NCBI GenBank assembly: GCA_900541795.1
Contig: UQLC01000003.1
Coordinates: forward strand, 80,517 to 144,516
DNA: 64,000 bases
Source: an uncultured Collinsella sp.
GTDB taxonomy: Bacteria; Actinomycetota; Coriobacteriia; Coriobacteriales; Coriobacteriaceae
Reading direction: 5' to 3'
Both the position numbers and the translations under genes were made by a program. Below the pieces are notes generated by a model. The model saw nothing but the letters and a program-made list of their open reading frames with translations, was not told the origin of the DNA and did no database searches. This document shows positions 46,901-54,338 of this stretch, in pieces. Numbering within the stretch: the first letter of the stretch is position 1; each line of letters opens with the position of its first letter.

Positions 46901-47896
46901 CTAGGCGCCGATCTCGGGCAGCTCGGGAACATTGGTGTCGCCCGTACGGTCGCCGATGCAGATCTGCCACAGCTCGGTCCAGGTGCCGTCGTCCTCGATC
47001 TTCTTAAGGAAGTCGTTGACAAAGGCGACGCCGTCGGAATCGAGCGGCAGGCCGATGCCGTAGGGCTCCTTGCTGCCGAAGGGCTTGCCGGCGATCTTGT
47101 ACTTACCGGGCTCGCGGACCAGGGCGCTCTGCTGCATGTTGTTATCGATGACGTAGGCATCAACGCGACCCTGCTGGAGTGCCTGGCGGGCCTCCTCGTC
47201 GGTCTTGAACTCCTGCTGGCTGGCCTTGGGAACGAACTCCTCCAGGATGGCGGGGCCGTTGGAGCCGGACTGGACGGCGACGTTCTTGTCGGCCAGGTCG
47301 TCGACGCTCTTGATGTCGTCGTTATCGGCGAGCACCAGGATGGCCTGCTGCGTGTAGTAGTAGGGGCCGGCGAAGGAGACGAGCTTCTTGCGCTCGTCAG
47401 TGATGGTGTAGGTGGCAAAGACGGCGTCGACCTGGCCGTTCTGCAGGACAGACTCGCGCGTGTCCGAGGTCACCTGGGTGATCTCGACCTTGTTCTCGCC
47501 CAGAATGTAGTTGGACAGGAGCTGTGCGATACCGGCATCGAAGCCGCGGGTCTGACCGTCTTTCTCGTTGAGGAGGGAGAAGAGCGTGGAGGTCTGAACG
47601 CCACCGATCTTAAAGACGCCGGCGTCCTTGACGGCCGTGGCCCAGGTGCTGGCGGCGATGGCATCGTCGTCGGCTTTGGGGCCGTTGTCGACGAGCTTGT
47701 CGAATGCCTTGGCATCGAGCGTAGCGGAAACCTCGGTATCCTCGGAGCCCTTGGAGGAGCCGGCGGCGGAACCCTTGTCGGCCTCGGCGCTGGTGTCGGA
47801 GCAGCCGGCAAGACCAAGGCCGGCGACGGTTGCGAAGGTAGCGGCGACAAAGCCGCGGCGGTCGAGAACGACCTGCTGGGAGAGGTTCTTGCTCAT
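46901..47896 (-). CDS. Amino acid ABC substrate-binding lipoprotein with twin-arginine signal
   Basis: A 331-residue periplasmic-binding-type lipoprotein. The signal has DRRGFVAATFATVAGLGLAGC: a twin-arginine motif followed by a hydrophobic stretch and a lipobox cysteine at about residue 32, so it is probably exported folded and lipid-anchored. The mature part has a Ser/Gly-rich linker and the type II binding fold (FDAGIAQLLSNYIL, VTSDTRESVLQNGQVDAVFA, PYYYTQQAILV). It is the first gene of the transporter operon; its start follows AAAGGTG. Confidence 0.92.
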   Translation of the reverse strand: MSKNLSQQVVLDRRGFVAATFATVAGLGLAGCSDTSAEADKGSAAGSSKGSEDTEVSATLDAKAFDKLVDNGPKADDDAIAASTWATAVKDAGVFKIGGVQTSTLFSLLNEKDGQTRGFDAGIAQLLSNYILGENKVEITQVTSDTRESVLQNGQVDAVFATYTITDERKKLVSFAGPYYYTQQAILVLADNDDIKSVDDLADKNVAVQSGSNGPAILEEFVPKASQQEFKTDEEARQALQQGRVDAYVIDNNMQQSALVREPGKYKIAGKPFGSKEPYGIGLPLDSDGVAFVNDFLKKIEDDGTWTELWQICIGDRTGDTNVPELPEIGA

Positions 47897-48080
47897 GGTA
47901 GAACACCTTTCTCAATAAAATCCCTAGCGGTTGAGTAGAGTTATACCCTATCGCGCTCAAATGGGTCAACACGAAATAACTCAGAAACATACTTACCTTA
48001 TGGGTAATTCTACCTACCAAAAAGGGACAGGAACCTTTGTGGTGGTTCTGGCCGATGCGGTGGCATGCCTTGCTGCTTTG
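47897..48080 (-). promoter_or_regulatory. Upstream region of the amino acid ABC operon with a repeat copy
   Basis: Contains the operon promoter region; an A+T-rich stretch lies at 47965-48010. The partial repeat TACCTACCAAAAAGGGACAG begins at 48011 and is the fourth member of the GGGACAG family, diverging in its right half (GAACCTTTGTGGTGGTTC). No riboswitch was recognised. Confidence 0.5.
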
Positions 48081-48296
48081 TCTCAATCTGTAACATCTGC
48101 AGCCGTTTTTGCCGAGTAACTGTTACAGATTAAGATTTTCTCTTCAGGGGGATTCGAATGTCTCGATCTGTAACATCTGGACGGGCAAAAGGTCTCTATC
48201 TGTTACAGATTGAGACAAAGGTCGGGGACTAAGACGTCTTGTCTCGATCTGTAACAGTTAGACGGGAATTCAGGCCCTAGATGTTACAGATCGAGA
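48081..48296. repeat. Three tandem palindromes with an 80-base period
   Basis: Units at 48081-48135, 48161-48216 and 48242-48296 each start TCTCRATCTGTAACA and end in the inverse TGTTACAGATYGAGA or a near match, with a variable 24-26-base centre. Spacing is 80 and 81 bases. The arms are conserved and the spacers differ. They lie between dxs and the amino acid transporter. Function unknown; they could be protein-binding arrays or a dispersed element that duplicated. Confidence 0.8.
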
Positions 48297-48316
48297 TAAT
48301 TGAGTTGGGAAAATAA

Positions 48317-48352
48317 AAACCTCCGCAGGGGTGCTTCCCTTGCGGAGGTTTT
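48317..48352 (-). terminator. Terminator after dxs
   Basis: AAAACCTCCGCA-ggggtgcttccct-TGCGGAGGTTTT is symmetric, so it can act in both directions; on the minus strand it directly follows the dxs stop and ends in TTTTATTTT. Confidence 0.85.
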
Positions 48353-48353
48353 C

Positions 48354-50135
48354 TTACTCGTTGAGTAGCCTTACGGCTTCGGCGGCCATGTTCTCGATCG
48401 TCATGCCGTTCTGTGCGAGCAATTCGTTGGGGTCGTAGCGGTCGGGGAAGCCCTTGGCGATGCCGAAGGTGCGGGTACGTACGGGCGTGCAGGCCAGGTA
48501 GCACGCCACGCGCTCGCCCCAGCCGCCGTCCAAGATGCCGTCCTCGAGGGTGACGACAACGCGATGCTCGGCGGCAAGACTGTCGAGGAACTCGCGGTCG
48601 AGCTCGGTTGCAAAGCGCGGGTTGACGAGCGTGGCCTCGATGCCGTACTCGGCAGTCAGACGGTTTGCCACGCGCTCACCCAGCTCAAAGAAATCGCCAA
48701 GCGCGAGCACGGCAACGTCGCGGCCCTGACGCACCACGTTGTAGCGAACGGCGCTGTAGTCGGTGTCTTCGGCGGGCGCAAGGTCGGGGCGGCTTACCAG
48801 GCCGATGCCCGGTACGCGGATTGCCACGGGATGCTCGCGGTGGTCGAGCGACCAGCTCAGCATGGACAGATATTCCTCCATGCAGGCAGACGCCAAGTAG
48901 TGCATGTTGGGAAGACCGCCCAGCATGGAAATATCAAAGAACGAAAGATGCGTCTCGGACGTGGTGCCAAAGATTGACGCACCAAACACCAAAATGGTTG
49001 CGGGGGCGTCGTTGAGGCACAGGTCGTGCCACAGCTCGTCGTAGGCGCGCTGCAAAAACGTGCCGTACACACCAAAGACTGGCTTGGCGCCCGAGCGCGC
49101 AAGCGCGGTGGCAAAGGTCACGGCGTGCTCCTCGGCAATGCCCACATCGACGAACTGTTTGCCGGCGGCAGCGCGAAGCTCGGGTGTAAAGCCCATGATG
49201 TAGGGCGTGGCGGCCGTGATGCCCACGACCTGCGGATCGCGCTCGATGGCGGCGCTGAGCGCTTCGCCCGTAATGTCGGCATAGGTGCGCGGCGCAGGCT
49301 CGCTCGGATGGCCCGGGCAGAGCTTGCGCCCGGTCGCCATGTCAAACGGACCCACGTGGTGCCAGCGTTCGGGGTCGCTCTGGGCCGGCTCAAAGCCCTT
49401 GCCCTTGGCGGTGGAGACGTGCAGCACGATGGGATGATCGATATTGCGCAGTTCCTGCAGCGCGTCGACTAGGGCCAACACGTCGTTGCCGGCGTCCAAA
49501 TAACGGTAGTCGAGTCCCATCGCGCGGAAAACGTTGCGCTCACAGGTGCCGTTGCTGGCGCGCAGCTCGGCCAGATTGCGATAGAGGCCACCGTGGTTCT
49601 CGGCGATGGACTGGTCGTTATCGTTGACGATGATGATCAGGTTGCTGTCGAGTTCGGCGGCATTGTTGAAGCCCTCAAACGCCAGGCCGCCCGAAAGCGA
49701 GCCGTCGCCAATGATGGTGATGACGTTGTACGCATCGCCCGCCAGGTCACGAGCGTGCGCCAGGCCGCAGCCCAGGCTCACCGACGTGGAGGTATGGCCC
49801 ATGGCGAACAGGTCGTGCTCGGACTCGTCGGGATTGGCAAAGCCAGAGGCCTCGCCAAAGCGCTTCGGATCGATATAAGTGTACGCGCGCCCAGTCAGCG
49901 CCTTGTGGGTGTAGGTCTGGTGCGAAACGTCAAAGAGAATCTTGTCGATAGGGGAGTTAAACACGCGATGGAGCGCGACCGTAAGCTCAACGACGCCCAG
50001 GTTGGGGGCAACGTGCCCGCCGACGGCGGCGGAGCTTTCGAGGATGGCGTGGCGAATCTCGTCGCAGAGCTGCGGGAGCTCGGCACGATTAAGAGCCTTG
50101 ACGTCCTCGGGCGTTGTCGTTTGCGTAAGCAGCAT
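48354..50135 (-). CDS. dxs: 1-deoxy-D-xylulose-5-phosphate synthase
   Basis: TPP enzyme that joins pyruvate and glyceraldehyde-3-phosphate as the first step of the MEP isoprenoid pathway. The 593-residue chain is slightly short for the family. Motifs are GGHVAPNLGVVELTVALH, the TPP site IIGDGSLSGGLAFEGFNNAA with the later VNDND, and the transketolase-like VGIAEEHAVTFATALA. The last domain ends with the usual Dxs C-terminus. It stands alone. It could in principle be a Dxs-like paralogue, because the family in anaerobes includes shorter forms. Confidence 0.9.
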   Translation of the reverse strand: MLLTQTTTPEDVKALNRAELPQLCDEIRHAILESSAAVGGHVAPNLGVVELTVALHRVFNSPIDKILFDVSHQTYTHKALTGRAYTYIDPKRFGEASGFANPDESEHDLFAMGHTSTSVSLGCGLAHARDLAGDAYNVITIIGDGSLSGGLAFEGFNNAAELDSNLIIIVNDNDQSIAENHGGLYRNLAELRASNGTCERNVFRAMGLDYRYLDAGNDVLALVDALQELRNIDHPIVLHVSTAKGKGFEPAQSDPERWHHVGPFDMATGRKLCPGHPSEPAPRTYADITGEALSAAIERDPQVVGITAATPYIMGFTPELRAAAGKQFVDVGIAEEHAVTFATALARSGAKPVFGVYGTFLQRAYDELWHDLCLNDAPATILVFGASIFGTTSETHLSFFDISMLGGLPNMHYLASACMEEYLSMLSWSLDHREHPVAIRVPGIGLVSRPDLAPAEDTDYSAVRYNVVRQGRDVAVLALGDFFELGERVANRLTAEYGIEATLVNPRFATELDREFLDSLAAEHRVVVTLEDGILDGGWGERVACYLACTPVRTRTFGIAKGFPDRYDPNELLAQNGMTIENMAAEAVRLLNE

Positions 50136-50362
50136 CGTTGTGGGTTACTCCATGCGAATCGAGCGCCGGCGCTCCCTCGGCCGACACAATTGCACAAGAC
50201 AGTCTCGCACATTTTGGCGTTTGATATGTGACGGCGGCGCGGTAATTCGCCAACTGGTGGGGCAAAACGTTTTGTCCGATGCCATACTGATAGATTCGAT
50301 GATGATTTTTTCAATACGTGCAGGCCGTGGCTTGCCGCCGTGAGCCGCTGGAAGGAGGCAGC

Positions 50363-50920
50363 ATGTCCGATGCCGTTCGTGCCGAGAAAATCGCGCACGA
50401 GGTCGACGATGCCGCCCGCCAGCTCGCCCAGGCGGGCCGCTTGGACCTGACGCGCGAGTTTATCCAGCATGGCGACGTGACGGTCTATGCACATGTGACT
50501 TCGGTAGCGCGGACGAGCCTGTCCTTTGCCGAGCGCCTGGGCCGCGTCGGTGTTTCGATCGACCGTGCCTCGCTGCTGCGCGGAGCCTTGTTACACGATT
50601 ACTTTCTCTACGATTGGCACGATCCCGACCCAAGCCATCGGCTGCATGGCTTTCGCCACCCGTTTTTTGCCCTAGCGCGCGCGGAGGAAGATTTTGAGCT
50701 GACGTCGCGCGAACGGAATATTATCGTGCGGCATATGTTTCCGCTGGTGCCGGTGCCGCCGACGTGTCGTGAGGCTTGGATTGTGTGCCTGGCGGATAAA
50801 TGGTGTGCTCTGCGCGAGACGGTCGCCGGCCGCCTGCCGCGCAAAGACGACGCGAACGATTTGAGCGAGGGCTCGAGCGACGGCTCGAGCAAAGATTCGA
50901 GCGAAAAGAGGAGAGGGTAG
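50363..50920 (+). CDS. HD-domain-like protein
   Basis: A 185-residue protein resembling small HD phosphohydrolases: HGDVTVYAHVTSVARTSL holds the first His, LLHDYFLYDWHD the HD pair, and LHGFRHPFFAL and IVRHMFPL further His residues. The C-terminus is a low-complexity Ser/Asp tail. AAGGAGG precedes the ATG at 50363. It is one operon with the CmpB-like protein that starts three bases after its stop; the pair recurs in Firmicutes by family knowledge. The substrate is unknown. Confidence 0.8.
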   Translation: MSDAVRAEKIAHEVDDAARQLAQAGRLDLTREFIQHGDVTVYAHVTSVARTSLSFAERLGRVGVSIDRASLLRGALLHDYFLYDWHDPDPSHRLHGFRHPFFALARAEEDFELTSRERNIIVRHMFPLVPVPPTCREAWIVCLADKWCALRETVAGRLPRKDDANDLSEGSSDGSSKDSSEKRRG

Positions 50921-50923
50921 ACG

Positions 50924-51943
50924 GTGGGGACCGCGATTGATATGGCGTTTGGCGGCGCGACGCTTGCCGCCTGCCCACTCTCGGCACTGGTGCTCTCGTT
51001 TGCCTTTTACGGGTTTTGCGGTTGGGCATGGGAGTCGACAGTATGCGCCATGCTCAATCACGGACGATTTGCCAACAGTGGCTTTTTGCTTGGGCCGTGC
51101 TGCCCCATCTATGGCGCGGGCGGCATTGCCTGCTGGCTGCTGTTGCGTGGGATTCCGGATGCCTCGAGCCAGTTTGTCGCTGCAGCGCTCGTATGCAGCG
51201 TGATTGAGTACAGCGTAGGCGTGCTGTTGGAAAAAACAACGGGCGCTCGCTTTTGGGATTACTCGCACCTGCCGTTTAACTTGCACGGACGCATCTGTCT
51301 GTACTGGGCTTGCGCGTTTGGCTTGGGTGCGTTGTGTATTTGCCGTTTAGTGGAGCCGGCATTGCTGGGGCTGCTTGGCCATCTGCCGGTGCTGATTGTG
51401 CGGCTGTCCGCCTTTATCGTCGCGGTCGCGATGATGGTCGACGCGGTGTGCTCGTTGGCGAGCTGGCGGCGTCTGTCTGATCAGCTGGAGCGCGTCCGGG
51501 CCGACCTTGCCGACCGCATCAATGAGTCGCTTGCCGATGCCTCGGACTCAATGCTCGAACGTATTCCCGATTCTACGATTGACTCGGTGGCACAGACGCA
51601 CATCCGTAGCCGTGCCGTTAACGCGTGGCTGGCCGAGCTAGGTGACGCCGCGCTCGATGCCCTGCGCGAGAAGGCTTCGATGCCGACGTTTATCGCGGAT
51701 GGTGCTCGCGGCCTGGCGCTTGCCGCCCGCCGCGTGGCCGATGCCGCGCCGAACATGCCGCGTCCGTCGCTCAGTCGTCACCTTGCCGGCAAGCGCATGA
51801 GCCGTCCGGTGCCAAGCGTGTCGCTCAGCCGACGCGACCTGCGCTTCTTCAATGCCTTCCCGCGCTTGCGCATCAACCGCTACGAGGGCGTCATCCGAGC
51901 TACCGACCTCCGTGACCGTGCCCGCGAGCTGTTCCGCCGCTAG
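50924..51943 (+). CDS. CmpB-like (ABC_trans_CmpB / type IV) membrane protein
   Basis: A 339-residue protein with four or five N-terminal helices containing the family pattern GWAWESTVCAMLNHGRFANS, then GPCCPIYGAGG and EYSVGVLLEKTTGARFWDYS, then LPFNLHGRICLYWA. A long charged C-terminal tail (residues 180-339) follows, including predicted helices. GTG start at 50924 after AGGAGAGGG. Members were named as putative ABC transporter proteins, but no ATPase is adjacent. Function unknown. Confidence 0.8.
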   Translation: MGTAIDMAFGGATLAACPLSALVLSFAFYGFCGWAWESTVCAMLNHGRFANSGFLLGPCCPIYGAGGIACWLLLRGIPDASSQFVAAALVCSVIEYSVGVLLEKTTGARFWDYSHLPFNLHGRICLYWACAFGLGALCICRLVEPALLGLLGHLPVLIVRLSAFIVAVAMMVDAVCSLASWRRLSDQLERVRADLADRINESLADASDSMLERIPDSTIDSVAQTHIRSRAVNAWLAELGDAALDALREKASMPTFIADGARGLALAARRVADAAPNMPRPSLSRHLAGKRMSRPVPSVSLSRRDLRFFNAFPRLRINRYEGVIRATDLRDRARELFRR

Positions 51944-52029
51944 CCGGGACGGGCACGCTCACGGCTCCCTTGCTCGCGCATTTCCCGTTCGTTTCGCGTC
52001 CGTTGCCGCGCCGTTTCCAAGATTGCGGC

Positions 52030-52116
52030 ACTGTTGGAGACGGCAAGATCTGGGTCGAGCCGGTCGAGGAGGTTATCCGTATCCGTACCGGCGAGCATGG
52101 TCCCGCCGCGGTGTAG
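52030..52116 (+). pseudogene. C-terminal remnant of a PII (glnB) nitrogen regulator
   Basis: 28 codons reading TVGDGKIWVEPVEEVIRIRT followed by GEHGPAAV and a stop. This is the last strand and tail of GlnB/GlnK, including the conserved VEEVIRIRTGE. No upstream T-loop or start is present and the preceding sequence has no PII similarity, so the rest was deleted. Its terminator (52132-52165) survives. Confidence 0.75.
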
Positions 52117-52131
52117 GACGATCTTTCGCCT

Positions 52132-52165
52132 AACGGGCGCGCTTCTCTTGGGGCGCGCCCGTTCT
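52132..52165 (+). terminator. Terminator after the glnB remnant
   Basis: AACGGGCGCGC-ttctcttggg-GCGCGCCCGTT followed by CTCGTC; a strong stem upstream of the HAD gene. Confidence 0.75.
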
Positions 52166-52203
52166 CGTCTACAATATCGTGCAGACGAAGGAGAGGCATG
52201 CCC

Positions 52204-53061
52204 ATGATCAAGATGTTTGCGAGTGACTTAGACGGAACGCTGTTGAATGCCCTGCACGAGGCAGACGGGACCATTCGCCGTGCCATTCGCGAGCTGACCG
52301 AGGCCGGCCTGCATGTGGTTCCCGCGACCGGACGCTCGACGCTGCCGATCGGCGAGCATGGCTTCACAGGTCTGGCGCTTGACGCCTGCTGCTCCAATGG
52401 ATCAATCGTACGCGACAGCCATGGCGAGGTGCTCAAGACCTGGACCATCGACCCTCAGATTACCGAGGAGCTGCTCAAGGAGTTTCCGGATATCTGTTTT
52501 GACTGCTCCACGCCCGATGGCATGTTTTCGAGCGGATCGTTTGAGATGCACCAGGCGGGCTTTAAAAAGGACAGTCCTATCAAGCGCATCGTGATGCGCG
52601 GCATGCGTGCGCGTGGCGGGTATCACGAGGAGCAGTATTTCGACCAGTCGATCGGTGACATCCTGCGTCATGACGTGTGCAAAATCAACTGTCGCGTGAC
52701 CTCGCCCGAGTTGGAGCGTGACCTTAAGGCGTACCTTGCCGAGCGCTCCGACCGCGTGGTCAACGCACCGTTCGATCCGGTGATGTTCGAGATCACGGAC
52801 GTGGCGTGCAACAAGGGTGAGAGCGTGGCCTGGCTGGCGGGTTACTACGGCATTGCCGAGGACGAGGTCGCGGTCTATGGCGACGGCGGCAACGATATCG
52901 CCATGCTCAAGCGTTTCCGCCACAGCTATGCGACCAAAAACGCTAGCGATGCGGCTAAAGCCGCCGCGAGCGCAACTATCGGCAGTTGCATGGTCCACGC
53001 CGTCCCCAAACACATGCTCGCCACCATGCACAAGCAAAACTCTCGCACCATCATCGAATAA
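52204..53061 (+). CDS. Cof-type HAD phosphatase
   Basis: A 285-residue haloacid-dehalogenase phosphatase. The nucleophile motif is FASDLDGTLLN, motif II is ATGRS, the lysine is in NKGESVAWL and motif IV is YGDGGNDIAML. A large cap domain lies between. ATG 52204 is preferred over 52198 because GGAGAGG is seven bases before it. Members dephosphorylate sugar phosphates or FMN; the substrate is unknown. Confidence 0.92.
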   Translation: MIKMFASDLDGTLLNALHEADGTIRRAIRELTEAGLHVVPATGRSTLPIGEHGFTGLALDACCSNGSIVRDSHGEVLKTWTIDPQITEELLKEFPDICFDCSTPDGMFSSGSFEMHQAGFKKDSPIKRIVMRGMRARGGYHEEQYFDQSIGDILRHDVCKINCRVTSPELERDLKAYLAERSDRVVNAPFDPVMFEITDVACNKGESVAWLAGYYGIAEDEVAVYGDGGNDIAMLKRFRHSYATKNASDAAKAAASATIGSCMVHAVPKHMLATMHKQNSRTIIE

Positions 53062-53090
53062 TGTGACAAAGGGGCAGCCCCTTTGTCACA
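53062..53090. repeat. TGTGAC palindrome, copy 1
   Basis: TGTGACAAAGGGG-CAG-CCCCTTTGTCACA wait-free palindrome with 13-bp arms; it begins right after the HAD stop. A second copy at 53496-53524 has a similar sequence (GTGACAAAGAGGCTG). Confidence 0.8.
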
Positions 53091-53215
53091 GGGGTCTGTG
53101 TTCTTGGAATACGAACATATATTCGCATATACAACTACGCTTTGATAGAATCGGTATCGTTGGCGGCAGTTCCATGTGCCGGGCAGCGCCCTCCACCTGA
53201 TGGGAGGTGATGCCC

Positions 53216-53341
53216 ATGACCGATTTGATTGATTTCGTGAGACTTCTGACCGCTTTGGTCTCGTTCTCCACGGCGCTCGTCGGCCTTTCCGAGGCACTCA
53301 AGCAGCGTTCGAAGCGCAACAGAAGGGGTCGCCGCCGCTAA
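53216..53341 (+). CDS. Small hydrophobic peptide, holin-like or type I toxin candidate
   Basis: A 41-residue ORF missed by length filters. GGGAGGTGAT precedes the ATG at a good distance. The peptide is DLIDFVRLLTALVSFSTALV (hydrophobic helix, residues 3-22) followed by GLSEALKQRSKR and a strongly basic tail NRRGRRR. One helix plus a cationic tail is the plan of many type I toxins and small holin-like toxins. It lies between two TGTGAC palindromes with a hairpin downstream. No antisense RNA can be proved. Confidence concerns that it is translated rather than its exact role. Confidence 0.5.
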   Translation: MTDLIDFVRLLTALVSFSTALVGLSEALKQRSKRNRRGRRR

Positions 53342-53366
53342 GGCGTTGACCCCCTAATGCAAACAA

Positions 53367-53401
53367 CGGCGCTGCCCAGCTTTCCAGAACTTGGGCTGCC
53401 G
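53367..53401. terminator. Hairpin after the small ORF
   Basis: CGGCGCTGCCCA and TGGGCTGCCG pair with a bulge around a loop, 25 bases after the small ORF; it could end its transcript or that of an antisense RNA. Confidence 0.5.
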
Positions 53402-53495
53402 TCGACACTATTCTACCCACGAATGACATTTTGAACAATCAGCAATGCCGCTCCAAAAGCCAGGCACAACTGGCACAACCTAGGCGGTCGCTGAA

Positions 53496-53524
53496 TGTGA
53501 CAAAGAGGCTGCCCCTTCGTCACA
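53496..53524. repeat. TGTGAC palindrome, copy 2
   Basis: TGTGACAAAGAGG-CTG-CCCCTTCGTCACA pairs with mismatches. With copy 1 it brackets a segment of about 460 bases containing the small ORF. Confidence 0.75.
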
Positions 53525-53550
53525 TCCCAAATATTGCCTTTACGTGTTGA

Positions 53551-53595
53551 TGCACACGGTGTGCAATAATACTCGCACTGTGCAATAGCGCACAG
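53551..53595. promoter_or_regulatory. Paired palindromes upstream of the TetR gene
   Basis: TGCACACGGTGTGCA (53551-53565) and CTGTGCAATAGCGCACAG (53578-53595) share a TGTGC core. They flank AATAATACT, a likely -10 region, 20-65 bases before the TTG start. This fits autoregulation by the TetR protein. Confidence 0.6.
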
Positions 53596-53616
53596 TCTGA
53601 GTAACAAGGAGGACGC

Positions 53617-54327
53617 TTGTCCCAGCTCGAGAAATGCGACCGCCGGTCCCTTCGCTCACAGCGTGCCCTTCGCCAGGCGCTTGCCAGCGAGCTTGCCGAA
53701 AGCGGCGACCTTTCGCGCATTAACGTCGCGTCGCTCACCGAGCGCGCTGGCCTTACGCGCCGCACGTTCTATTCGCACTACCGCGATATCCCCGACTTTA
53801 TCAATCAAATCGAGGACGGCTTGCTGGCCGAGATCCGTGAGCGCATTGAGCTCATCACCGCAGCTCAGCTGCCCGATCTCTATCACAACATCGATGAGCT
53901 CGAGCCGGCACCCGGTTCGGTTGAGTTGCTGCGCTACCTTGCGGCCAACCGCGATTTAATCGGATCGCTGCTGGGCCCGGGCGGCGACCCCGCCTTTATT
54001 AAAAAGATCATCGATACCGCACGCGAGGCCGTGGTGCCGCGTGCGCAGACGGGCATTTTGGGCTTGGCGCTGGGCACCTTCTTTGACTACTACGTCACCT
54101 ATGTCGTGAGTGCCGAGGTCGGCATGATCCAGCGTTGGTTTGAGCGTGACCTTTCTGAATCGCCCGAGACCATGGCGCGCATTATGACGGTTATCGCCTT
54201 TGTGCGCCCCGGCGACCTGTATGGCCAACCCATCGATATCAACGTGCCGGAATACGGCATGAAGCTATTGAACCTGCAGCTCGAGGACGCGGTCGACACC
54301 ACCGCAACCGTCGAGTCCAACAACTAA
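53617..54327 (+). CDS. TetR-family transcriptional regulator
   Basis: A 236-residue regulator with the N-terminal helix-turn-helix INVASLTERAGLTRRTFYSH and a C-terminal TetR_C-type ligand domain. The TTG start at 53617 follows AAGGAGG. It lies 11 bases before the giant activase-like gene and is probably in one transcript with it; two palindromes upstream are likely its own operators. Confidence 0.87.
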   Translation: MSQLEKCDRRSLRSQRALRQALASELAESGDLSRINVASLTERAGLTRRTFYSHYRDIPDFINQIEDGLLAEIRERIELITAAQLPDLYHNIDELEPAPGSVELLRYLAANRDLIGSLLGPGGDPAFIKKIIDTAREAVVPRAQTGILGLALGTFFDYYVTYVVSAEVGMIQRWFERDLSESPETMARIMTVIAFVRPGDLYGQPIDINVPEYGMKLLNLQLEDAVDTTATVESNN

Positions 54328-54338
54328 GAGGAGAGACA

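Noticed and set aside
48081..48296. CRISPR array
   Set aside because: Only three units, the repeats are the two arms of palindromes, and no cas genes are near.
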